Positions 7,725 to 17,898 of a stretch of DNA of 23,844 nt are shown one piece after another. Numbering within the stretch: the first letter of the stretch is position 1; each line of letters opens with the position of its first letter. The stretch spans positions 1-23,844 of the forward strand of contig JADNRX010000753.1 of the NCBI GenBank assembly GCA_015501595.1. The letters are read 5' to 3'. Source of the stretch: Hymenopellis radicata. Its lineage: Eukaryota > Basidiomycota > Agaricomycetes > Agaricales > Physalacriaceae. The translations under genes and the position numbers were made by a program. The notes beneath the pieces were generated by a model. The model did no database searches, was not told the DNA's origin, and saw only the letters and a program-made list of their open reading frames with translations.

Positions 7725-10700
7725 CTAATCAAAAACGTCGGTAGCGTATCTCCCCTTCGTTACCTGCTCAAACTTCTCAGTTGCCTGAGCGCGGTCCAGC
7801 TTGTGTACGTCCTCCAAAAGGTCAATGAGCTTCAGCTTGATACCTTTGGCAACCTGACCAGAGCCACAGGTGAAGAACTGAGGCCAAATCAGATAACTCA
7901 TGGTGAGACATAGAAAGATATTTACCTTGGCTCCCTTCTCATAAGCTTCCATAATCTCAAGTCGTTCCGCCCAAATACGACTAATGTAACACACAATCAG
8001 CACCAGATTCATCGCAAGAGTCGATGAACACTCACTCCTGGACATACTTGCACCCATGACTCGCCTCCAGCTTCCTCGAAAACGCCGGCCTAACATCCAA
8101 AATCCCAAGATCGATCCACTCCTTCAACTCCACCTCTCCATACAGATAATCCACCTCGGGATCCCGACATCCAAAGAACAGCAACATCTTCCCAACCTCG
8201 CGTCCGCTGATCTTCTGCATCGCCCGCTCCTGCATGAAACCGCGCATCGGCGCAATGCCGGATCCAGCGCAGAACATCACGGCTGGTACGGAGGGGTCCT
8301 CAGGGAGATGGAACGCCGCAGCGGAGTGTCGCACCGTCATGCGCACGCGGTCGCCTGGCAGGAGCTGCGAGAGGTAGTGCGATGCGACTCCGAGGAACAC
8401 TTTGTCTTCTCCAGAAAGGGCGGGTGCTTCGATGACGCTTATGGTGAGCGTAACGTTCTCCGGCTTCCACAAAGGTGAGGATGAAATCGAGTATTGTCGG
8501 ACACGCATCGCTGGAAGCATTCTGAGGAAGGCGCCCAGGGATAAGTTGATGTCTTGGTATTTCTCCAACAGGTCGAGCACGCTCAAGCGCTTGGACGCGA
8601 CGTGATCTGTGTAAGAAGCCTTAAGGTCTTCCAGCGCGTTGAGTGTATCGTCGGAAGACGCTGCTGTGAGGAGTGTCTGGATATCCTTTGTCGTTGCGAT
8701 TTGGGAGAGCTCGACGTAGCCGCTCAGAATCTCGACCAGCGAGACCTTCTTTCCAACTGGGAGAGACGTAGGGCTGTCTCCCGAAATGAAGATCTTCAAA
8801 GTACTAGTTATTCGCAAAGTTCATTCTACCAGTGAAGGACACCTACCTGCTGTTCCTTCGATAGACCAAACTTGGCCAATACGCGGTGCACGTCCCGTAT
8901 AGGGTTGTGGGGTAGGCTGAAATTAAGCCATCAGTTATGAAAGTGACGACGAAGCTGGGCGACGCACATAGCCAAGTAATCGCCTGCATTGAACGACATT
9001 CCAGCGGGAAGTTCAAACTCAAGGTGACGTTTAGCAGGATGTCCAGGAGGCGTGAGCAGTTTATTCTCGACCAGGCGACCCATGGCAGTATCAGGTTGAC
9101 GGAGAGTCTCCGCACGTTCATCGCCGTCATCGAGCACCTGGACATCCAGCGCGGAATATCCAACTTCTTCTTACCCGTAGCATATTTCTAATGAAGCGTT
9201 AGGCGAGCATACATTCATAAATGGCCCAACTCACTGTTGACAGAGTCTCCCACAATTTACCTTCGTATTCGTCGAATATCTGGAAGAATTGACCTTGGCT
9301 TGCATCTCCTTCTCCGCGAGATAGCAACCTTTCTCCGCCGTGCTCTTCGATGAGACTGTCACAGAGTTTGGGAATCCGTTGATACGTCTGTACCCACTCC
9401 GAATTGCCACATCCGAAGACTGTATATTTGACACCTGCCAGTTGCTGACCTTCCAGGTGAGATATCCAATCAACAAAACGGGCCGCGTTATCAGCAGGCT
9501 GGCCTGAAAAACGAGTTTCATTAGGCTGTTGAACAAAGACGTAGAACACCGGCCTTCAAACGACGCTGTTACGATCACGACGGGACCATCAGTTGGCAAG
9601 TGTCCGGTGATACTATCCAAGGTGCCAATCTTTGCGGCAAAGCCTGAAAAGTAGATTTGAGCCACGCGGAACGAGGTACACAAAGAGAAATAAAATACCA
9701 TATGACACCGCCTCACCAGCGATCCTCTGGGAGAAGGACTCAGACGTTCCGGTGTTTGAACCATACAGCACATACAGCGTTGCCTTCGCATCCCCGGGAG
9801 TTGGTATCGAACCCTTGACAGATGGGGCAGGTGAGTCGTACATTCTCTTCACATTTAAAGCCGAAGATGCGGAGAGACGCGGCCCATCAGTCCTCAGCCT
9901 GGCGCGGATCCTCAAGTTTTTAGGCTTCAAAGTCATGGTCTGCTGGATTTGCAGGGTGTACGAAGGATCGGCAAAGGAGATATCGAACTTCTGGATCATA
10001 GAAACAAGGACGAGAATGATCTCTTGCCAGGCAAAGGGACGGCCAATGCATCCTCGCATACCATAACCGAACGGTTGCCAAGCATTGGCCTACAAAGACA
10101 GGAAGTCAGTACGGCACATTACTCATTGGAGACAACTTACGGGTAAAGCCTCAAATTTGCCATCCAACATTCGCTCTGGTCGGAACTCTTGCGCCTTGCA
10201 AACCTATATCAGCAACCTATCCAGCAGAGGCGTTCAACTTCCAGACATACATCATCACCCCAGACTTTCGGATCACGCTGCATAACCCACTGCTGGATGA
10301 CCAACGGAACACCAGCTTTCACGAAATACTTTCCATTACCGATGGTAGTGTCTTCCTTCGCAGCAGCACCTCTGGCCGGTGCCGCAGGGCACAACCTTAG
10401 GGACTCGCGCATCACAGCTGTAGCCGCGTCAGCCCGGCGACGGGACCCAAAACAAGAAGCGCTCACCAACAAGGTACGGCAGTTTGTCGAAGTCTTCAAC
10501 TTCAATGCGACGTCCTTGTAGGACCTCGTCAACTTCGGCGCGAACTTTTCGCATAACCTCCGGGTACTTGAGAAGCCGATACACCGTGAAAGAAAGCATC
10601 CCCGAGGACGTTTCGTGGCCTGTATAAAGGAAAGAACGTTTACAGAGGCACAGATTCACCTCACTATGGCATACCTGCTATCATGAATGTCAAAAGCTAA

Positions 10701-11941
10701 ACGAAAAGGTCAGTCAAAGACGTCAACTTGGGTAAACCCACTAACATTATTGCAGATCGTTTCTTCTGAGAGGCCTTCTCCGGTCTTGGGATCCCTCCCG
10801 CTCAACATGACATTCAACAAATCCTTCTTCTCGGTCGGGTTTGCCTTTCGCTCCGCAATAACTGCACGTCGTCAACATATATGCTATGGTGTAAACCTGA
10901 GAGCGACTGACTGGCATTGCCGACATCCTTCATCACCTTCATATCGCTCTCGTACTTGGCATTTGTCGATTTCATCCAGGATTGAACAAGGCCAGGGCGT
11001 TTTGTGCGATAATAACATTCTTTGAGGAACTCGCCCATTGACTTGGCAAACTGCGGAGGCTCGACCTACAACGTTCATGAGTAATCCGAGACAACGATCA
11101 GGTTGAAAGCACGCACACTGTAGAAAGAATTTAATCTAGGCGAAGTGTTTGATCAGCGCGACTAGGACCAGACAGGAGAGGAAATAGTACCGATAGGACA
11201 TGGTACAGAAAGCAAGAGTGTCTAGAGCGACTCGCGTGAAGTCGTCGGTCGGATCAATGAGCTGGTGAGGGCCGAATCTGACGGACATCGAAGATAAGCT
11301 TCAGACAGTGGTAATGCCTGGTTACTGACCGTTCCCACTGGTAGAGACAGGAGATCAGTACTGACAATCCTGCGAAACAGAGAAACTCCAGACCTTGAGC
11401 AGCATCTGATCGCAAATGTCCCGCATATCAGGTAGCATGGCGCGAATGTTCGCAGTTCCAAACGCAGGCATGAGAACACGATCTATTACAAGTCAGTTCT
11501 GAGCACCAGCCTAATTCCAGGAACTGACGGGCAATTCCCCAATTTGGTTCATTCCCGAATGCCTGTACGAAAATAGTTAGGAAGGACAGTTTATTTGGAT
11601 GACTTGAAACCTTACGGTGAAAAGTCCATCGTGCACAAGGGCGCGTACATTGAGAAGCTGAGGTGTAAAGTTTTTTCAAAGCGCTTGTCGTTCGATATCT
11701 CGTCGGCGAGTTCGTGGGAGTACAAGACAACTATCTTGTAGCCTGTGAATTCCACATCAACGTGTCGCGTTAGCAGAGGTGTAATATGGTGGAAGGACGG
11801 AGCCTCACCCAGTAGGTCGAGTTGGACGATTTCGCCATACTTTTTGGCGAGAGAATGAAGGATGCAAGGGCACTTCGCTATCCAAAGTCTGCGAGTTCCC
11901 AAAAGAGGAATAGTAGGAGGTTGGGGTATAGGCGTTGTCAT
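7725..11941 (-). CDS. CYP505-type self-sufficient P450-P450 reductase fusion (frameshifts present)
   Basis: Fused heme monooxygenase and FAD/FMN reductase. Known relatives hydroxylate fatty acids near the omega end; a terpenoid substrate is possible here. I place 21 exons from 11941 to 7725, about 1060 residues. P450 part: start [13 protein letters not shown]-helix AGHETSSG, ESLR, FRPERM, heme loop [10 protein letters not shown] (Cys near 405). FMN part: [10 protein letters not shown] near 500, [32 protein letters not shown] part: [30 protein letters not shown]-terminal FFTCGSG. Exon 5 is only 8 nt (11337-11330). Five apparent indels break it: a compensating pair in exon 1, one missing base near 11662, one surplus base at the exon 15 donor near 9550, and one missing base near 9152. 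Either a pseudogene or a gene with sequence errors; the domain architecture itself is unmistakable. Confidence 0.9.
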
Positions 11942-12623
11942 CTTGGATGGTCTGGCTGTCGTGTCGTTGAAGTTCCGTTTCGCCTCTTATGCCATTCTCG
12001 TCCCTCCAATCTCCCTCAAGGCAAGGCCAACGTAAAGAGTCTGTTATCCATCGATTAAGCGTGTAGAATTTAAAAGAAGCACCGAAACGTTCATCTCCTC
12101 GCCGCTGCAGCCCACCCCAGGTAGCATTCAGTCTAGTGTATCCTTCCCAACTCCTCCGCTCCTAAGCCGTTGTCAAATGTGACATACGCGTCATTATCAG
12201 CCACGAGACGGACCGTATCAGAGCTATGACAGCTACGTGGACAAAGGTGGGCCAAAGCCCCGGGACAGCCATTGAATCGACGGAGGAACATGTCGTTGTC
12301 CAATCATTCTTTTTTTGACGCGAACATGCTTGGGAATTGGTGTGATCCTTACACAGTTACTCGGTGAATGAACGTGGTGGTGGTGGTGGTGGTTCGAAGA
12401 CAAGAGTGATCGAAGACCGCATCAGGCTTAACACTCAACGTCTTGGAGTCTTCCAATGCGTTCGCCACGCGCCAAAGTCAGCAAAAGCTCACGGAAAACC
12501 CTTCGTGGCGGTATCAGAAACCGATAATCATCCGATTTCCCTGAGCTGATTTGGAGAAATGCAGTGCAGCACAAGCTCTATTATTAGCTAGTGAACGAAT
12601 GGCCTCCAGCATGGTCCTATCTT
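11942..12623. other. intergenic region upstream of the CYP505-type gene
   Basis: About 680 bases with no supported gene. It includes the promoter of the minus-strand CYP505-type gene; an AT-rich TTTTAAATTC (minus strand, about 12069-12078) is a weak TATA candidate. A GTG trinucleotide run lies at 12374-12393. The rightmost part leads into repeat A copy 1. Confidence 0.4.
12374..12393 (+). repeat. GTG trinucleotide microsatellite
   Basis: Six tandem GTG units plus GT. It lies in non-coding sequence; a short open frame reads it as polyglycine but has no other support. Confidence 0.8.
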
Positions 12624-12830
12624 CGATGTCAGTGTCTTCAGTCTTCTCAGCGGCCACTCGATCTACATCTTCAACGGACAATAAATTGTGTACTAGGTTC
12701 CCCGACGCCGGCTCTTCTTCCGCGGTAATTAGGTCGTTTAGTGGAACTAGAAGCACTAGGAGTGGACAGCCGCACGAAGTATCGATCATGACGCATACTT
12801 GAAGAAAGACCGCGTTCGTTCTCCTGCGTA
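12624..12830 (+). repeat. direct repeat A, copy 1
   Basis: A segment of about 207 bases matching 14781-14987 in the same orientation, roughly 85-90% by eye. The longest shared blocks are around CCCCGACGCCGGCTC and GTGGAACTAGAAGCACTAGG. Copy 1 lacks a few bases near 12781 relative to copy 2, which shifts the shared plus-strand frame. Open frames exist on both strands, so the coding strand of the ancestral unit is uncertain. Together with copy 2 it brackets repeat B copy 2. Confidence 0.85.
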
Positions 12831-13061
12831 TCTGCTTCAAGCTTGCCTGCTTCCGATTCCGACCAGTCATTTCACTGTGGGGACGACCAGCTTTTCTCAG
12901 TCAAGTAGAACCATGTTAAATCTTGGTCATGGCTCTGGTTTGGATTTAGCTAAGTCCTCGACTCTTCACAGCTCGGCTGGCCGTATTCGCGAATCCTTGT
13001 CAACGATTAAAAACTCGTTAGCATGATCAGCATAAGAATGGGAGGCATCGGTTTGTCTTGC

Positions 13062-14429
13062 CACTTTCGATCATTATTATTTCTACAGTCGGCTTATGAC
13101 AATGTCTCGTCTCATCGTTCCACCTTCATGGCAGTCGTTGTTGGAGTCGAGCCCTCCTTCCGTGCCCGCACCCGCACCCCCTCCCCCTTCGTCGCTTCAC
13201 CTGCGACTACACAGAAACCTCCAATTGCCACGGCGACGACCGTGGACGTCGATCCGCAGCTGACGGCGAAAAACGTGCTGCACCAATGCGAATTCATCTT
13301 CAAAAGGTAGACGTTATTCTTCACTCCCTATCCTTACTTACCCTGAAGCAGGGGGGAGTCCACAACCCTCTGTTTCCCGTGGTTTTCTGACTTCTCGCTA
13401 TCCATCTACGATGACATTAGGCAATGCTGGGCGAGGTCAGATTCTTTGCTCAATCTCCGGTGTGGCTCATTCTATCGCTGCTTGACTGCTTTAATAATAC
13501 CACTCAAAGAATCACATCGACCGCGATCTTTCCTATCATACTGGAACTGATGCCCTCGGGATCACATCAAATGGCAGCTGCCGGTTTCGCTACGTTGATT
13601 ACAGACTCATTCACACATGTCACGCACCGCTATTCCCACCATTATTTTGTTTCCCGCGGAGCCACAAGTATGTTGTGCATTTCTCTCATCTTTATGATTC
13701 TCATTTTACTGTAGGGGTCACGATCAACAGCCGCTTCAAGACTGAGAAGCAGACGGATGCGAGTTTTGCTCCTGTAGAGCGCGGCGTGTTTCGAGCGCCC
13801 AGTGTGGTCATCGAGGTTGGTCGTTCAGAGACCATCAGGGAACTGCGCGGGGACATGTCCCGCTGGTTCTCTATCGATTCTGTATGCTCAACTTCCAATA
13901 ATGTGGCTTCTGACCCTTACATTCAGAGTGTAGATCAAGCTTGTAATACTCATCGAGATCTCCGAGCCGACCTCGGCACACCCAGAGCTGCCAACACTGC
14001 ACGTGGAGATGTGGTACCGCGTCGAGGACGAGACAAAGAGAGAACCAACTTTAACGAAAGTAGTGGATGAGAATTGGTCAACAGGAGTCCCGGGACCATT
14101 GGAAATCCCTCTCTGGACACTGTTGGGCACCACGGACTACACGGAGGTCCCCGCTGGCCTGCCCACACAGTTGGAGTTACCCGTGGAACAACTCGAACTC
14201 CTCCGCTCCGCATTATTTCGGCATGGACTAAGCAAGCCTCTCTATTCAATTTCTCTCAGCTTTTGTACTGATGCCTTTTCAGGGAGCAAGAAAAGTGACA
14301 GCGTTCAGCAGTGCTGACCGCCACCTGCAGACTTACTTGTTTAACCTTACCCCTTAGCTTCCAGTATCATGGGTTTTCGAGCCTTGATACAGCTCACCCG
14401 GCAGACGGTTTTTATCGCTTTGGATCTCG
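13062..14429 (+). repeat. direct repeat B, copy 2
   Basis: Same-orientation partner of 3070-4415, slightly longer because of small insertions, for example 12 extra bases near the start and a short insertion near 14130. Intron sequences are retained in both copies, so the duplication copied DNA and not a spliced transcript. Copy 2 is flanked on each side by repeat A; copy 1 is not. Confidence 0.9.
13096..14317 (+). pseudogene. PD-(D/E)XK nuclease-fold-like protein, copy 2, 5' part broken
   Basis: Paralogue of the unit at 3090-4251. The 3' exons splice at matching sites: an exon ending at 13667, intron 13668-13714, exon 13715-13881, intron 13882-13933, then an exon from 13934 to a stop at 14315-14317. 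The joined frame has TDASFAPV, SVVIEVGRSETIRELRGD, MSRWFS and IKLVILIEISEPT, so the Asp and Glu expected of the fold are kept in both copies. The C-terminal tail differs from copy 1 because of indels near the end. The 5' Pro-rich start (MTMSRLIVPPSWQ) is out of frame with the following TTVDVDPQLTAKN segment. The base at fault differs from copy 1, which has one C fewer in the run near 13180. Probably a decayed member of a multicopy family; nuclease function is inference. Confidence 0.45.
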
Positions 14430-14780
14430 TACTTAAGTCGCGTCCAAATATGAACCCTTTCACACTATCGATCGTGTTGTTCGAATCACACTGCCTTACT
14501 CGCCTCAGTACCCGCACGCTACCACTTCTTGGTCATGGCCTCTCTGTCTCGCCAAGGACTTGAGCATCGTGACAAATCGTGACTGCCTCGAAATCGTCCG
14601 GCTGGTGCTGTTGGCCTAGACGTTGACACCGGAGGTAACATTGCTTTGAGTACAGTCGGGCCTGTGCGCACTCGCAGCTCGTTTCCTATCAGTTTCGAGA
14701 TGCACCTTTAATAAACCGCGAGAAACATTGTCCCGCGAGAGAAACAGTAGTCAGCAATAGTCCAATTTCCGGTTTTTTCG
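14430..14780. other. spacer between repeats B and A
   Basis: No gene seen. The sequence is not shared with the region after repeat B copy 1, so it is unique within the window. Confidence 0.4.
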
Positions 14781-14987
14781 CGATGTCAGTGTCTTCAGTC
14801 TTCACAGCGGCCGCTCGTTCTACATCTTCGACGGAAATAGACTACGTACTAGGTTCCCCGACGCCGGCTCTTCTTCCGCGGTAATGAAGACGTTTAGTGG
14901 AACTAGAAGCACTAGGAGTGGACAGCACGAAGTAGATATCGATCATGACGCATACTTGAAGAAAGACCGAGTTCGTTCTCCTGCGTT
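14781..14987 (+). repeat. direct repeat A, copy 2
   Basis: Partner of 12624-12830, same orientation, about 2.16 kb away. Here one plus-strand frame stays open through the repeat (SGTRSTRSGQ, then HDAYLKKDRVRSP) and continues past it, whereas copy 1 breaks at the same place. Confidence 0.85.
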
Positions 14988-15120
14988 ATCGATAGCATCG
15001 CTCTCGGCCAGACTCAAACACATGAATCCAGAAGAAGCTCTTCATATATGCGTACGAGAGTTGAATACAACCGGAGACAACGGAGATCAAAGTACCATGC
15101 AAACGTACTCGAATCCATGA
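14884..15120 (+). pseudogene. possible gene relic continuing out of repeat A copy 2
   Basis: An open frame of 78 codons runs from inside repeat A copy 2 into unique sequence and ends in TGA. Its middle reads as a plausible charged helix-rich peptide (DHDAYLKKDRVRS, then ARLKHMNPEEALHICVREL). Copy 1 of the repeat is frameshifted in the same frame. Family not recognised; the first ATG may be internal. Low confidence. Confidence 0.25.
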
Positions 15121-15324
15121 GCCAATTGCAGTTGTGGATAAGTTAAGTCACGAAAGACAACAACGTGTTACGCTCAACAGGCTTGCGAACAGGACATCTA
15201 AAGCGGCTGTAAATACCAAATCACACTGCAAAAATAGATAGTCATTATGTGGCCAGGATCTCTATTACTTCTATATCACCGTCTCTTCTGGGTTCGTGTA
15301 CAAAGAATAAGGTGGGGAAAATGA

Positions 15325-17825
15325 TCAATCATCAGATTGTTGAGCCTTCGTCTCCGCAACGATAGCGGGCGCCTCAGGGAACCGAGGAGTGAGGATGCAC
15401 TTGAATGGAAGAGGTCGCCTAGAGTCAGAACCGTCGATCAGTGCCAATTTCACAGTGCGTGTGGGAAAGACGACGTACAGGACAAGACCTTCGCTGAAGT
15501 ACTTCTCACTATCAGGGAACAAGCGCTTGCCCGAAGCGTCCTTCGGGACGTCGACATTGAGAGCCCAGAGTATGCCTAAGAAAGATAAGGAAACCATCGA
15601 GGAATGAAGGAACGGCGGCATACAAGCAATATCGATGAATAGCGAGTTGTTGGCAACGTGCCTACCGACACAGATACGACGACCAAAGCCCTAACGAGGA
15701 AGAGGTCGGAAAATGATGAAGGAACTCGGGCACGCAAACTTACGAAGGTTAAGTGACCTGGTCACGGTTGACGAAAGTTAGGCGAAAGAGAAATATCAGC
15801 TATATCATGTATCACGTACCCTCTGTGAAGTTTCAATGAGAAAGCGGAATAAGGAAACAACGTGACGAGCTTACCATCCTTAGTGTCCACAAGAGCCTTC
15901 GCGAGTTTTCCATCTGGTGTGATATGGCGTCCAGGGTTGAATTCGGAAGCGTCCTCGCCCTAGGAAGGCAGTGAGGTCAAGCGCCAAGCGAAAGCAAGCA
16001 ACATACGTAGATCGTAGGGTCCATGTTCATGCCCCAAACGTTGGCGATGACGATCGTTCTATGAGATATGAGCGAAATTCAGCACAATACCAAAGTGCGC
16101 ACCCCTTGGGGATCCAGTGGCCCTCATAGTAGTCGTCCTGATCAAAAGCATTGAGCGTTAAGATCGTCGCAGTACTCGCGATCTCACCTGAGTTGTTCTG
16201 TGGGGAAGACCTGGTAGACGCTGTATCAGAACCGCGCGCGGAAACCTCAAGAGTCGATACGCACCGACGGGATCGATAGGCTTCCAGCGGAGACATTCAC
16301 GAACGGTAGCGGAGATGTAAGGCAGGAAGTCGCGGTCAGCATAGGTAGGCATGCGCGAGCGGCCGACAACAGCATCGAGTTCGTCTTGGCACTTCTTCTG
16401 GATCTCGGGGTACTTGACCATGGCCAGCATAAACCATTCCAAAACAGCAGCTGTCTATAAAGATGTGAGAAAGGAGCGAAAACGAAAACAAGACCTTCAT
16501 ACAGTCTCGGCCCCAGCAGCGCTAATCGGACGTCAGTGATAGGTGTCAAGAAGATGCGGTTGAAGACTGACTAGAGGGTAGCAGAGAGCCAGGAAGACTC
16601 CTTTTCGTTCATACCGTGGCGCTTCTTCTCCTTGACAAGTGTGCGGTGAAACTCGGGCGGTCATCACCAGCCTCCTACAGGTGAGTTAGACCGGACGACG
16701 TCGGTCACGATATGTACTTACAACGCGCTTCTCGACATCGTCATAGAGAGACTGGAACAGGACAGAATCAACGGCGTGATGGTTCTCGGCATCGCGTTTC
16801 CATTTGGCGATGGAGTTGGGGAGGTAGCGCATCCAAGGGAAGAACTCCACGAGATGTTCTCCAGGGAAGGCGGCACGAGCGAGACGTTCTAAGAACAAGT
16901 AAGTATATCCTGGTAGGAAACTCAGAATTATGACATACCGACGAAATTGTTAACGCGAGCGATCGAGGGGTCGTGGCAGTCCTCGATAATGGGAGCATCG
17001 TACACGACGGACATGATCATAGAAGCAGCAGCTCTAAAGGTTAATGAGATTTGAGTTGCACGTATAGACGAACCACAAACCTTCTAAGCTCTTCATCCCA
17101 GTTCCTGTCATCCTTGATCAAGCCATCGACGAGGAAAACGGCCTCCTTGATCTGAAGAGGTTGGTACGTGGGGGCAACGGCCTTGTTGACACCCTCGTGG
17201 GCTGCACGACGCATCCGCCTCCAACTGAAGTACTCGTTAGTTCGGCGAATCCAACATGATTGCGGACTTACATGTCATTGTAACGACTGAACACGACGAG
17301 AAGACCGCCAGTAAGAATTTCAGAAGCAACTAAGAGTTTCGCGATTAGATGATTGTTGTAAAGAGTTGGAAAGAAAACGCACCAATCCACTGAGGGCGAT
17401 CACTGTAGATACCAGCACGACGATCCAACAAGTCAGCGGTAACTTTGTGGTTGTTGAGGACCACAATATCTTGACCGGCGACATTCAAGTAAATGAGGGG
17501 ACCTAGACTTTATGAGATTCCTGCTAAGTCGCACTGAAAATAACGCACCGTATATTTTCTTCCATCTTGTGAAAGTGATCCAGGCCTCTTCCGCCCCGTA
17601 AAGGTCAAAAAGATTGCCGATGAGAGGCAGGCCCTTAGGCCCAGGAGGAAGTTTTCCGAGAGACTTGTACTTCAAGCGGCGGTAGATGAAGAAGGCTAGA
17701 ACGGCGCATCCCAGAAGGATCCCGAACGACCCAAAGGCCTGTGTTGGAATGAGGTCTGTAAGCTTAGTGTTCCTTAGAATGATCGCATTTGGAGGAGTGA
17801 GAAGAGTGTTGAAGGACGAGGACAT
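15325..17825 (-). CDS. microsomal cytochrome P450 monooxygenase, 17 exons (one frameshift)
   Basis: Membrane-anchored class II P450, about 546 residues, likely using a separate reductase. It resembles the fungal group annotated as O-methylsterigmatocystin oxidoreductase-like; the exact CYP family is not settled. Start at 17825 (MSSSFNTLL), preferred over an upstream TTG. Anchor helix FGILLGCAVLAFFIYRR, then PPGPKGLPLIGN. I-helix AAGAETT (323-329), ECLR (381-384), FNPGRH, heme loop FGFGRRICVG (Cys468). Exons end with EGLVLRPLPFKC and a stop at 15325-15327. Tiny exons: 19 nt at 16521-16503 carrying part of the I-helix, and 14 nt at 15757-15744 encoding most of GHLTF before the heme loop. Intron 13 is 117 nt, the others 44-60. 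Exon 7 (16674-16572) lacks one base near 16639-16646: FTA continues correctly only in the next frame (TLVKEKKRHG). A terpenoid or other secondary-metabolite role is inferred from location. Confidence 0.9.
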
Positions 17826-17890
17826 GACGGCCAAGGATCTGGACGGCTCTGGTCGTTTGGATGGGGGCTAAATACCGAGCGCCAGTGAGT

Positions 17891-17898
17891 TATATATC
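17891..17898 (-). promoter_or_regulatory. TATA-like box of the 17-exon P450 gene
   Basis: TATATATC on the plus strand reads GATATATA on the coding strand, 66-73 bases upstream of the P450 start codon. It is the strongest AT-rich core element in the 1 kb between this gene and the divergent HNH-like gene. Confidence 0.45.

Noticed and set aside
8056..8478. Plus-strand frame of 140 codons opposite the reductase domain
   Set aside because: Antisense to the conserved FAD/NADPH-binding exon; no independent support.
9504..9552. GC-AG intron at the CYP505 exon 15 donor instead of an indel
   Set aside because: The site would read G/GCCGGT, far from the usual GCAAGT of GC donors. A normal GT lies 4 bases on, so a one-base indel is simpler, though not proven.
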